The notes under the pieces are model-generated. The model ran no database searches. It was not told where the DNA came from and was given only the letters and a program-made list of their open reading frames with translations. From Streptomyces venezuelae (lineage in GTDB: Bacteria > Actinomycetota > Actinomycetes > Streptomycetales > Streptomycetaceae): a stretch of 64,000 nt of DNA. The position numbers and the translations under genes are program-made. Positions 1 through 7,610 of this stretch are shown one piece after another. The stretch lies in assembly GCF_008642335.1 (NCBI RefSeq), contig NZ_CP029191.1, positions 1 to 64,000 on the forward strand, given 5' to 3'. Numbering within the stretch: the first letter of the stretch is position 1; every line of letters begins with the position of its first letter.

Positions 1-137
1 CCGCGCTCCGCGCGGCAGCCGGTGACTCCGTCACCGGCGCGGCCAACTCCGTTGTCCGCGGCTCGAATCGCTTCGCGATTCGGCCTGCCGGAATTCGCTC
101 CGCGATTTCCGGGTGAAAACCGCTCCGCGGCTTTCAC
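1..137. repeat. Telomere-like array of six palindromes
   Basis: Six adjacent hairpins start at base 1. They are 1-15 (6-bp stem, loop TCC), 18-38 (9-bp stem, loop TCC), 41-57 (7-bp stem, one mismatch, loop TCC), 64-82 (8-bp stem, loop TTC), 88-112 (11-bp stem, one mismatch, loop TCC) and 113-137 (11-bp stem, one G.T pair, loop TCC). The arms differ in sequence, but four of the six end in CGC before the loop and resume with GCG after it. Tandem palindromes with 3-nt loops at the extreme end are characteristic of Streptomyces linear chromosome and plasmid telomeres, where the 3' overhang folds and is patched from a protein primer. The sequence is not the archetypal telomere as I remember it. 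Assignment as the true end is inferred from the position at base 1; an internal repeat cluster is the alternative. Confidence 0.75.
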
Positions 138-173
138 TAAAAACAGCGGCAAAGGGCGCCACCGTGCGGGGTG

Positions 174-219
174 TGACGCTACGTCAGGTAGGGACATACC
201 AATACCTGATGTAGCGTCA
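174..219. repeat. Long inverted repeat beside the telomere
   Basis: The 17-nt arms (174-190 and 203-219) pair with one mismatch around a 12-nt loop. The stem is longer than any of the telomeric palindromes. It could be a further terminal-replication structure or an operator. No neighbouring gene starts close enough to decide. Confidence 0.6.
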
Positions 220-569
220 GCTTATGCCGCAAACCCCCACAGCTGAAACATATTCGTACTGCCCCCATTGCGACCCCAAATCCACAATCAAATCCACCCA
301 TGCATCGTCCTGAGCCGTCACATCTCCAGCCGCCCAGGACCGGATAATGGCGTCCCACCGGCGAATGTTGAGACTGCGGTACTCCAGCACCCGCTGAAAC
401 CGTCGACCGCCACACTCGGACTAGCCGGGTGGGGTGACCGCTCCTGAAGGAGACCAAGTCCGGTGCCTGACGTGCCTGCTACCAGAAGCTTCTACATCAG
501 TGGTGTTCGCGCAGCATCAAACGGGGGATGCAAAGTCCCTATCTTCTTCGAGTGATACGGGATCGTTGA
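220..569. other. Subtelomeric stretch without a convincing gene
   Basis: This AT-richer stretch holds no ORF with convincing codon bias. One short reading frame at 224-313 (+) would encode 29 residues with a CPHC motif after ATG. The same frame continues beyond its TGA for about 28 more codons to a second stop, which would fit a decayed gene. No ribosome site is evident. I regard it as non-coding or a remnant. Confidence 0.4.
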
Positions 570-953
570 TCAAGCCTCCTTTGTGGCGTCCTCCACCGCC
601 TCGAAAATGTCCGCGTCCGTTTCCTGTTGCCACCTAGGCAGCTCGGGCCAGTCCGCGACATAGCCAGGCTTGACGTCTTCGCCAAAGTGCTTGTACATCT
701 GTGCAGTCCAGGCAGTGGCGACGAATCGGCTCTTCTGCTCACGCGACAGACGCGACGCGTTGCGATCCGAGTGGGCAAGGAGCTGGGCAACCTGGTCGAA
801 GACGGCGCCGGCGGCAGCTCGCTCCCAGTCGGGGGTGTCCTGCCATGGCGTCACGTAGGACGGCTTCGGTTCGCCGTCGAAATGCTTGCGCACCCCTGCG
901 ATCCAAGCCTCGCGGAATACCTTCGCGCCCTCGATGTCGCTCACAACGCTCAC
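570..953 (-). CDS. Small hypothetical protein with an internal duplication
   Basis: This 127-residue cytosolic protein has no signal peptide or membrane segment, and I do not recognise its family. It contains two copies of a roughly 40-residue unit. Residues about 16-55 and about 82-121 both run W-x4-5-KHF, a Gly/Glu patch, KPxYV, a W, a second W about eight residues on, then a DxFxxV-like end. Tandem duplication of one small fold is therefore likely. It follows the XRE regulator on the same strand with a 14-nt gap, so the two are probably one operon. GTG at 953 is the annotated start; a second GTG at 944 is better spaced from the AAAGG upstream and may be the real one. Function unknown. Confidence 0.65.
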   Translation of the reverse strand: MSVVSDIEGAKVFREAWIAGVRKHFDGEPKPSYVTPWQDTPDWERAAAGAVFDQVAQLLAHSDRNASRLSREQKSRFVATAWTAQMYKHFGEDVKPGYVADWPELPRWQQETDADIFEAVEDATKEA

Positions 954-967
954 CTTTCGCTTTTCGG

Positions 968-2218
968 TCAGACGGTCAGCACACGGATCCGGGCATCGAG
1001 TTCGGCGACCCTGCGGTCCCCGGACAGCGCCGTGCAGGCGGTGCGCAGGTCGCCGAGTCTACGAGCCACGTAACCGGATGAGGACTCGTGGCAAATCTTG
1101 AGGGCCTGATCGGCATAGGAGGTGAGCTGCTCGACGTCCCTGCGTTTGGCCCCGATTGCTGCCAGGTCGGTAAGCACGGCCGCCCGGCGCCGCAGAGAGA
1201 GGCCAGGTGCGAGTCCGTCGAGCCGCAGTGCGTCTTGGAGAGCTCGTTCGGCGAGGTCTAGGCGCTCAAGTCGTACGTACCGGGCGCCGCGTTCCTCCGC
1301 CAGGCGTGAGCCGTCGAAGCGCAGCCAGCCGCCGTTGCCCGAAACCGGGCCTGCGGTGACCTCCTGAGCCACGTCCAGCGCCCGTTCGCAGGAGGCCAGG
1401 TCCCCCAGTCCCGCGTGTGCTTCGGCCTGCACCGAGGCGACCCAGTGGCGTGTGGAGAGCTGCGGGTCGCCACGGCGTGCGATACGTTCAGCGGCGCTGA
1501 GCGTGGACACGGCTTGCGTGTATCGGTTTTCGTACAGGTCGACGTAGGCCAGGCGCGTGAGTCCGCACGCCCACAAGTCGTATGCCTTGGAGTCCTTAGC
1601 TGCTGAGGTGGCAAGGCTGTATGCGACTGCGGCGTCGGTGTACCGGTTCTGGTCGAAGGCCAGCTCCCCGGCGAGCTGGAACAGGTCTGCAGCCGCTGCG
1701 ACGAGCGTGTGGTGGTGGCGGGTTTTGCCGTCGGCGAGGCAGTCGGCAAGCGCGGTTGTCTGGTCGTGTACAAGTGGATGCACAGCTGCCTTGGTGCGCG
1801 CCATCTGAAACACCTGCCAGAGGTGGTTGTTCATCGCAGCGAAGGTCCCCGCGTGGGCGTCTGTTGTCTCGCTGCCGTCGGCGGTAGCGTCGTCGCTCAT
1901 CGCGGAGAGGGCGCTGGTCACGGCTACCAGGCGCAAAAATTCACGTCGGATCATGTCGTCGGATACCCCCGCACTGAAGACGCTCCCCTGCGTGACTGTC
2001 ACTGGCTCTTGAGCAGCGCCGGTACGTGTCTCGGCGATCAGGACGTCCAGCTCGTGCAGTTCGACTTGCAGCAGCTTGGCCAGTCTGGGGCGCTGGCAGG
2101 GCTGGGGTAGCGCCTTGCCGCATTCCCACCGGCCGACCGTACGTCGGTCGACGTCCAGGTCTGCGGCCAGCGCTTCTTGACTGTATCCCAGCCGTTTACG
2201 CCGTTCGCCCAAGGTCAT
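968..2218 (-). CDS. XRE-family HTH regulator with TPR-like C-terminus
   Basis: The 416-residue protein begins with a Cro/CI-type helix-turn-helix (residues about 1-60, with RLGYSQEALAADLDVDRRTVGRWECG). It continues with an alpha-helical region resembling tetratricopeptide repeats (residues about 130-410, with repeated Ala/Leu pairs and RYTDAAVAYSLATSAA-like helices). This layout is common among Streptomyces regulators that respond to a small ligand or peptide. Here the ligand is unknown. ATG 2218 is preceded by AAGGGCC. It is transcribed with the small duplicated protein downstream, which may be its effector or target. Confidence 0.85.
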   Translation of the reverse strand: MTLGERRKRLGYSQEALAADLDVDRRTVGRWECGKALPQPCQRPRLAKLLQVELHELDVLIAETRTGAAQEPVTVTQGSVFSAGVSDDMIRREFLRLVAVTSALSAMSDDATADGSETTDAHAGTFAAMNNHLWQVFQMARTKAAVHPLVHDQTTALADCLADGKTRHHHTLVAAAADLFQLAGELAFDQNRYTDAAVAYSLATSAAKDSKAYDLWACGLTRLAYVDLYENRYTQAVSTLSAAERIARRGDPQLSTRHWVASVQAEAHAGLGDLASCERALDVAQEVTAGPVSGNGGWLRFDGSRLAEERGARYVRLERLDLAERALQDALRLDGLAPGLSLRRRAAVLTDLAAIGAKRRDVEQLTSYADQALKICHESSSGYVARRLGDLRTACTALSGDRRVAELDARIRVLTV

Positions 2219-2395
2219 CGGCCAGGCCCTTCGTCATCCGACAGCGTCACTGGGGTGCTGTACCCGTAACGCGCAAAGGTGTCCCAAGGGTGTCCCACAG
2301 ACGCCGTGGCCTGCAGCAACTCAGCACGGAAGGCTGAGTGTTGTTGAGGTCGGAGCAGTCCGGCAGTCGTGGTGAGGGAGCAGACGGTGACCGCA

Positions 2396-2770
2396 ATGAC
2401 CAGCGAGGAAAGAGAATTCCGACCGGCACAGACCGGACCGGCCGACCTGGCAGAGGTGGACAACGCGATCCGTCGTGCGGAGGTCCTGGCTGTCGCCGAC
2501 CCCTCTAGCCTCCTGGCCGACGAGGTAGCCGTCGAACTCTGCGGTCACCTGACCCGATTGCTGGATCCGGCAGAGGCCCGGCTCGCCAGGTTCAGCGGCA
2601 GCAGCCTCGCCGCGCAGCGTGCCCGTGACGTTCTGGCAGGCTCCATCCGTCACGCGCAGGCCGTTTACGAGGACCAGCAGGCGGCGGCGTTCACCAACCC
2701 GGCCGCCCGTCTGTACCTCCTCGCGGGCGCCTGCCGAGTGCTCAAGAACGCAACGACGCTCTCGTGGTGA
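2396..2770 (+). CDS. Small hypothetical helical protein (DUF6415-like)
   Basis: The protein has 124 residues from ATG 2396; an in-frame GTG at 2369 would add nine. It is predicted to be helical, has no signal peptide, and includes LLADEVAVELCGHLTRLLDPAEARLA, followed by an Ala-rich helix and a C-terminal RLYLLAGACRVL. The pattern of an Asp/Glu-rich helix then a Leu-rich helix recalls the short DUF6415-type proteins common beside Streptomyces XRE regulators. That family name is from memory of the pattern, not a search. It diverges from the XRE gene across about 180 nt that must hold both promoters. No catalytic motif is visible. Confidence 0.55.
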   Translation: MTSEEREFRPAQTGPADLAEVDNAIRRAEVLAVADPSSLLADEVAVELCGHLTRLLDPAEARLARFSGSSLAAQRARDVLAGSIRHAQAVYEDQQAAAFTNPAARLYLLAGACRVLKNATTLSW

Positions 2771-3279
2771 CCTCCCTGGATTCGGCGCGCCGGCGCCGAC
2801 TATAGGCCTGACTTCGCGCCGTACATCGGCAGCACCGGGTTGGAGCGCGAGGGTCAGGCCGTCGTCGACCTGGGATTCTAGTTGGGCGCGGAGGTGGTGG
2901 GCTACCCGCTGGCGTTGGAGTTTGGTTCTCGTCGTCATTGTGAGCTGGCCGCCGCTGATCTCGGGCCAGGACATCGGTGTCGGGTTGCGGAACGTATCGC
3001 TGGGCCGGTCGTCGTGTCTGGTCGGCGAGGCGTGCGCCGGGAGTGGGGGGTGGGGGCCGGGGGTGTCGGGTGTGGGGGTTGGTGGTGGGTGGGGGGACCG
3101 GCGTGCGCTTACACCTTCGGGTCATTGCGGACATATCTCAGGGGTGGGGTGGAAGTACCTCTGTGTGCCAACCGCTTTGTGGGGTGCGGCTGTTGGTGGC
3201 GGGCGTTGGTCGGGTGTCGTCTGGGGGTGGGTGTTTCCTCGGGGCGGTTCCGGCTGCGGCTCGGTGTATTCGGGTGTCT
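2771..3279. other. Non-coding GT-rich region with a possible gene remnant
   Basis: No complete gene is visible. An open frame at about 2800-2881 (+) reads like a natural protein C-terminus (DFAPYIGSTGLEREGQAVV, ending at TAG 2879-2881) but has no start or upstream body. A different frame from 2882 continues with gene-like composition for about 100 nt. Then follows GGGGT-rich low-complexity DNA (3040-3110). I read this as remnants of a deleted gene plus the promoter region of the P450 gene. Confidence 0.35.
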
Positions 3280-4515
3280 GTGAGGGGGCTTCGTCATGCC
3301 TGGTATGGGTTGCTGGACTTCGCTCCGGGGCTGCGCGGAGGTCTGGGGGGTGGGGGGATGAGGCTCGGGGTCAGGGTTCGGCTGCGGCAGGATCCCCTCG
3401 CGTACATCGAGGAGCTGAGCCGTGGCAGCACGGCCGAGGTGATGCGGCTGCCGTGGGGTGGCTGGTGTGTCCGCGACACGGAGTTGGCGCAGGTGTTGCT
3501 GCGTGATCCGGAGTTCAATGTGGGCGGGTCGGTGTTCTTCGGTGCGTTGCTGCCCGATCGTGGTGCGCAGGTGGAGGTGGGTCGTGCGGTGCGCGGTCTG
3601 CTGCGGGAGGGTGTGCCGTCCTGTCGTGCCGTGCTGGGTGAGGCGGTGGCGGGTTTGCCGGTGGTGAGCCGGTGGCCGGGGGCCGGTACGCGGTTGGTGT
3701 ACCGGTGTCTGGCGGATGTGTTGCTGCATCCTGGTGCGCCGGAGGGTGTGCGTGGGTTGTTGCGGCAGGCGGCGCATGAGGGTGTGGCGGTGCGTGCGCC
3801 GTATGCGTGGCAGCGGGCTCGGGCGGAGGTGGTGCGGGCCCGGTTGGTGGGGGCTTTGGCCGAGGAGGTGCGGCGTCGGCGTCGGCGGCCTGTGGGTGAG
3901 CCGCGGGATCTGCTGGATGCGGTGCTCACGGTGTGTCCGCGGGCGGAGATGGCTGATCGGGCGGTGGCCGATCTGTATCTGATGATGTTCCGGGCGATCA
4001 TGTCTCCGGTCAGTTCGTCGCTGGCGTGGTCGGTGCTGTTGGGGTGTCTGCATCACACGCGGGCCGCGCCGTGGCCGTGGCCCGTGGATCATGTGGTGCG
4101 TGAGGCGGTGCGGCACCGTCCGGTGCCGTGGATGCTGGGGCGTACTCTTCCGCGGGCCGTGGAGCTCGGCGGCACCGTTTTCGAGGCCGGTGAGCTGCTC
4201 TCCGTCTGTCCGTATCTGCTGCATCACGATGGGCGTCATTGGGATGCTCCCGATGTTTTTCGGCCCGAGCGTTGGGCGGAGAGCGGTGGCCATGGGCCGT
4301 ATGTGCCGTTCGGGATGGGGCCGTTCAGCTGTGCCGGTGCGGCGGTGGCGCACACGCTGCTCACGGAGTCGCTGGCCGCTCTGACCGATCAGGCTTTTCT
4401 GACCGTTGCCGGTGGTGATGCGCGCGCGGTCATGTCGGAGGGCAATGCCCCGCGGCCGTTCGTCCTGCACCGCACCCCAGACCCCCCGTCCGCCCGCCAG
4501 TTGGGGAGGAGGTGA
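3280..4515 (+). CDS. Cytochrome P450, candidate RiPP cross-linking enzyme
   Basis: A 411-residue soluble P450 from GTG 3280; ATG 3358 is an alternative giving 385 residues but would trim the N-terminal helices. Landmarks in order are the ExxR motif (VREAVR), the PERF-type motif (FRPERW) and the heme loop FGMGPFSCAG with its Cys ligand. In the heme loop the usual His two residues before the Cys is Phe. The I-helix shows IMSPVSSSL where most P450s have AGxxT, so the acid-alcohol pair for O2 activation is not evident. The last codons (GRR, stop) double as the GGAGG ribosome site for a 20-residue peptide gene starting 6 nt later, which indicates translational coupling. By analogy with P450s that cross-link aromatic side chains in short ribosomal peptides (tryptorubin, biarylitides), it probably acts on that peptide. 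This is inference. Confidence 0.85.
   Translation: MRGLRHAWYGLLDFAPGLRGGLGGGGMRLGVRVRLRQDPLAYIEELSRGSTAEVMRLPWGGWCVRDTELAQVLLRDPEFNVGGSVFFGALLPDRGAQVEVGRAVRGLLREGVPSCRAVLGEAVAGLPVVSRWPGAGTRLVYRCLADVLLHPGAPEGVRGLLRQAAHEGVAVRAPYAWQRARAEVVRARLVGALAEEVRRRRRRPVGEPRDLLDAVLTVCPRAEMADRAVADLYLMMFRAIMSPVSSSLAWSVLLGCLHHTRAAPWPWPVDHVVREAVRHRPVPWMLGRTLPRAVELGGTVFEAGELLSVCPYLLHHDGRHWDAPDVFRPERWAESGGHGPYVPFGMGPFSCAGAAVAHTLLTESLAALTDQAFLTVAGGDARAVMSEGNAPRPFVLHRTPDPPSARQLGRR
4505..4511 (+). promoter_or_regulatory. Ribosome binding site of the 20-residue peptide gene
   Basis: A GGAGGAGG-like purine run lies within the last codons of the P450 gene, about 10 nt before ATG 4522. It supports translation of the very short downstream ORF and its coupling to the P450. 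Confidence 0.7.
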
Positions 4516-4521
4516 TTGGTC

Positions 4522-4584
4522 ATGGCTGCGACGATGCGACGCATCTTCACGAACAAGCCGGCCCGGCGCTGGTACTGGTACTGA
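4522..4584 (+). CDS. 20-residue candidate RiPP precursor ending RRWYWY
   Basis: The ATG-to-TGA reading frame encodes MAATMRRIFTNKPARRWYWY. It has a strong ribosome site and starts 6 nt after the P450 stop codon. The N-terminal part is basic (leader-like, ending NKPARR) and the last four residues are alternating Trp/Tyr, ideal substrates for oxidative aryl-aryl or aryl-nitrogen coupling. Known P450-made peptides have comparable tiny precursors: tryptorubin A derives from an AWYIWY tail and biarylitides from MRYYH-type peptides. A hairpin that could end the transcript follows directly (4609-4635). The core boundary (WYWY, RWYWY or longer) is undetermined, and no protease, methyltransferase or exporter is adjacent. 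Precursor status is inferred from position, ribosome site and composition. Confidence 0.75.
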   Translation: MAATMRRIFTNKPARRWYWY

Positions 4585-4608
4585 TGGATCAGGGGCGCTG
4601 TCGGCCTC

Positions 4609-4635
4609 GGCCCGGGCACCTTCGGTGTCCGGGCC
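4609..4635 (+). terminator. Hairpin after the P450/peptide operon
   Basis: An 11-bp stem (4609-4619 with 4625-4635, one G.T pair) closes a CTTCG loop. A second small CGCC-TTT-GGCG hairpin follows. There is no U-tract, which is usual for Streptomyces terminators. Confidence 0.55.
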
Positions 4636-4705
4636 TCGCCTTTGGCGGGGCCCTTGGTTGTTGTGTGTCCGGTGCCGGATGCGGTGCTTCCGGGGGGTCG
4701 TGGGG

Positions 4706-6529
4706 ATGATGTGGCGCGTGAGTGATACTTCCCGTCGTAGTCTCCTTGGCGCCCTTGGGGCACTTACTGTTTCGGCTGCCGTTTCTCCGGCCGCTGTCGC
4801 CTCGTCCGCGGGGCGTGCCGCTCCGGGCTCGCCCGCTGCTGTGCCGCTCGCGTCGGGGGGTGTTGCCGGTGCTGCTTCTACGACTGGGCCGCGCTCGGCG
4901 ATGACGTTCACGGGGGTGCCGTACGACACGGCGGCCTTCGCTCGTTCCTTTCTCGGGGAGCTGAGGGCGAGGGTGCTGCCGGGCACGCCGGTGCGTACGG
5001 AGGTGCGGCACGGGGATCAGCGGGTGGCCGTGCTGACCGAGGGGGCGCGCACCGTGGTGGTGTCCGGGCCCGAGCGGACGTTCACGGAGAACAAGCAGTC
5101 TTTTGCCGATGTGTTCGACCGGCTGGTTCCCGACCCGGCGCTGCTGCCCGCCAAGCGGTTGAAGCCCGGTTGGGGCTATTCGCCGGCCGGTGGCACCTGG
5201 AGTGTGCACGGGGGGACGGCCGGTGATGCCGATTTCGGTGTCCACACCAGGGGTGCGGCGACGATGGTCCTCAAGGACACGGAGGAGGGCCGCTATGCCA
5301 CGTTGACGGATGACGGGATATCCGACGTCGACGTCATGTGTGAGGCCTCCTTGGACAAGGTGCCGGTGGGCAACGCCTGTTCTGTTGCTCTGCTCTTCGG
5401 GTATCGCAGTGGGAGCGCGCACTATCGGGCTCGGCTCTCCTTCACCACGAAGGGGGAGGTGGATCTGCGCGTGGAGAGGGTGGCGGACGGCAGGACGGTG
5501 GTGCTGGCCGAGGCGGGGCCGCTTGCCACGGGGGTGCGGGCCGGTGCCGTGTGGAAGATCCGGGTGCGGCGTACGGGGGTCAAGGCGCTGGTCACGGCGT
5601 GGCCTGCGGCCGGTGTGGAGCCCGGGGAGCCCATCGCGCAGGTGGAGGTCGCGGAGGCGGGGCGTCGTGGGCGGGTGGGGGTTCGCGGGTTTGCCTCTTC
5701 GGGCTGTACGAATCTGCCGGTCACTGTGGCCGTGCGTCGTTTTGAGGTGGCTGATGCCACGTGGGCGGCGCCGCCTTCGGTGACGCATCGCGACTGGGTG
5801 CGGCTTTTGGACGCGCCGTTCGACGGTGCGTGGACGCCGGCCGTTGAGGCCGTGGTGCGTGGCTGGGCCGGTTCGATGGCCCCGGACGTCTTCTCGTACG
5901 CGATGATGTTCCTGCCCGATGCCCCGCCTGTTGGGGGTGCGGATCCGCGGGTGGGGGGCGCGGACGTGCTGGGTGAGGCGGGGTATGGGAAGCCCGACAG
6001 TCAGGGGCTGTTGCCCGTCGGCGCGGACTTCCACGACTACATGCAGCAGCCGTGGGCCTTTCCCGACGAAACCCGGGAGCCGGAGGACAAGCAGGGCCGG
6101 CACCTGGACTGTTCGGGGTATGTGCGGATGGTCTACGGCTTTCATCTGGGCGTGGACATGGTGGCGGTGAAGGACCCGGCGAAGAAGGCGCTGCCGCGCA
6201 AGTCCGGTGCGATGGTGGACTTCGCGCCCGGTGTGCGTGTCGCCCAGCGGGCGGGCAGTGGTGGTTCCGGGGTGGATCTGGGGCAGTTGCAGCCGGGGGA
6301 TCTGGTTCTGTTCGATGTCCATGACGTGGCGGGTGATCCGGATGATCCGGAGTCGTACGACGTCGATCACGTGGGCATCTATCTCGGCCTCGACCAGGAG
6401 GACAAGCGGCGTTTCCTCTCCAGCCGCAAGAGTGCTGACGGGCCGACCATGGCCGACATCTCGGGTGCGTCGGTTCTGGACGGGCCGGGGATCTACGCGG
6501 ACTCCCTGCATACCGTCCACCGCATCTGA
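4706..6529 (+). CDS. Tat-exported NlpC/P60-family cell-wall hydrolase-like protein
   Basis: 607 residues from ATG 4706 (ATG 4709 and GTG 4718 are in-frame alternatives). The N-terminus carries a twin-arginine signal (SRRSLLGALGALTVSAAV) with Ala-rich cleavage region, so the protein is exported folded. A central region (residues about 170-350) looks like a beta-sandwich carbohydrate-binding or laminin-G-like module. The C-terminal NlpC/P60 domain (residues about 440-600) contains the catalytic Cys in HLDCSGYVRMVYG and the His in DVDHVGIYLG. Such domains cleave peptidoglycan stem peptides. It follows the peptide operon by 121 nt and may be unrelated to it. Codons are T- and G-rich at third positions, like the P450 gene and unlike the polyketide cluster. 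Confidence 0.8.
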   Translation: MMWRVSDTSRRSLLGALGALTVSAAVSPAAVASSAGRAAPGSPAAVPLASGGVAGAASTTGPRSAMTFTGVPYDTAAFARSFLGELRARVLPGTPVRTEVRHGDQRVAVLTEGARTVVVSGPERTFTENKQSFADVFDRLVPDPALLPAKRLKPGWGYSPAGGTWSVHGGTAGDADFGVHTRGAATMVLKDTEEGRYATLTDDGISDVDVMCEASLDKVPVGNACSVALLFGYRSGSAHYRARLSFTTKGEVDLRVERVADGRTVVLAEAGPLATGVRAGAVWKIRVRRTGVKALVTAWPAAGVEPGEPIAQVEVAEAGRRGRVGVRGFASSGCTNLPVTVAVRRFEVADATWAAPPSVTHRDWVRLLDAPFDGAWTPAVEAVVRGWAGSMAPDVFSYAMMFLPDAPPVGGADPRVGGADVLGEAGYGKPDSQGLLPVGADFHDYMQQPWAFPDETREPEDKQGRHLDCSGYVRMVYGFHLGVDMVAVKDPAKKALPRKSGAMVDFAPGVRVAQRAGSGGSGVDLGQLQPGDLVLFDVHDVAGDPDDPESYDVDHVGIYLGLDQEDKRRFLSSRKSADGPTMADISGASVLDGPGIYADSLHTVHRI

Positions 6530-6604
6530 CGGGGGCCTCTCTGCCCGGGAGGGGGCGGGCGGGTGTGGTCGCCGGTGCGGGTTCGCTGCCCGGGGGGGGG
6601 CGGG

Positions 6605-7606
6605 TCAGGTGCGGGCCTGGAGGAGGTAGGTGGCGGTCAGGGAGACTGCCGGGTCCTCATCGTGCGACAGCTGTACGAGGGCTTGTGCGGCTGTCGTTCC
6701 CGGGATGTCGGCCAGGGCCTGGGTCAGGCGGCCGCGGGCGGGGGGCTGTGTGGTGGGGTGGGCGAGGTGGTCGACGAGGCGGGTGGTGATCCGGTGGGCC
6801 GTCGCGGTGTCCTGGCCCGCCAGTTCGCTCAGGGCGTCGGCCGCGTCGGTGTCGTTCCGTCCCGCGACGATCATGTCGATGAGCGTCGGGATCGCTGTGG
6901 TCTCTCCGCGTGTCCCAAGGGCCAGGGCCGCTTGCCCGCGGACCTGCGGGTCGGGGTCGGTGAGGGCGTCGTGCAGGTGCGTGGTGGTCTGGTCCCCGGG
7001 CATTTTGGCGAGGGCCTGGACGGCGCGTCTGCGTACCGCGGGCAGGGGTGAGTCGAGGCCTTTGGCCAGGAGTGCCGGGGCGTCGTCGGGTGCCTGCGCC
7101 AGTGCCCAGCGCAGGGTGCCCGCGACGTTCGGCTGTGTTTCGCTCAGTGCCGCTTCGACCAGGGCCTCCACCGGCACGGGGGTTCCGTGGGCGGTGGAGA
7201 GGGCTGCGCGCTGGCGGGTGCCGGGGTTGTGCGATCCCAGGGCCTGCAGGAGCGCGATGACCTTGAGGACGTCCTGCCAGTCGGTGGGGTCGGCGGCGTC
7301 GATGCGGCGCAGGCGGGTGAGCAGTTCGGTCTCGGTGGCGATGCGGTCGTGTGTCTGGCGGATGAGGTCGCCGACGAGGGCCGCGGGGGTGAAGTCGGCG
7401 TCGTCCAGGGCGCGCCCGATGTCGCGCAGGGACAGGCCAAGGGAGCGCAGGCTTTCGATGTGGAAGATCCGCTGGATGTCTTTCGCGGAGTATTCGCGGT
7501 AGCCGGAGTCGGTGCGCTGGGATGGCTGGACCAGGCCGAGGGATTCGTAGTGCCTGAGCATGCGGGCGCTCACGCCGGACTGTTTTGCCACCTCACCGAT
7601 CAGCAC
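6605..7606 (-). CDS. MerR-family regulator fused to HEAT-type repeats
   Basis: 333 residues from GTG 7606. Residues about 1-70 form a MerR winged helix (IGEVAKQSGVSARMLRHYESLGLV, then SGYREYSAKDIQRI), followed by a dimerisation coiled coil. Residues about 120-330 are HEAT-like helical repeats (PAVRRRAVQALAKMP, PQVRGQAALALG). The repeats presumably mediate protein or ligand contact in place of a classical MerR effector domain. It lies 4 nt downstream of a separate HEAT-repeat gene and shares its promoter, which carries a MerR-type dyad. The inducing signal is unknown. Confidence 0.85.
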   Translation of the reverse strand: MLIGEVAKQSGVSARMLRHYESLGLVQPSQRTDSGYREYSAKDIQRIFHIESLRSLGLSLRDIGRALDDADFTPAALVGDLIRQTHDRIATETELLTRLRRIDAADPTDWQDVLKVIALLQALGSHNPGTRQRAALSTAHGTPVPVEALVEAALSETQPNVAGTLRWALAQAPDDAPALLAKGLDSPLPAVRRRAVQALAKMPGDQTTTHLHDALTDPDPQVRGQAALALGTRGETTAIPTLIDMIVAGRNDTDAADALSELAGQDTATAHRITTRLVDHLAHPTTQPPARGRLTQALADIPGTTAAQALVQLSHDEDPAVSLTATYLLQART

Positions 7607-7610
7607 GGGC

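Noticed and set aside
22..246. 74-codon open frame across the first bases
   Set aside because: It runs through the telomeric palindromes and has no ribosome site or coding bias beyond composition.
3109..4986. 625-codon open frame on the minus strand over the P450 gene
   Set aside because: Arg/His/Pro-rich reading of the opposite strand of a real P450 gene; no domain and no ribosome site.
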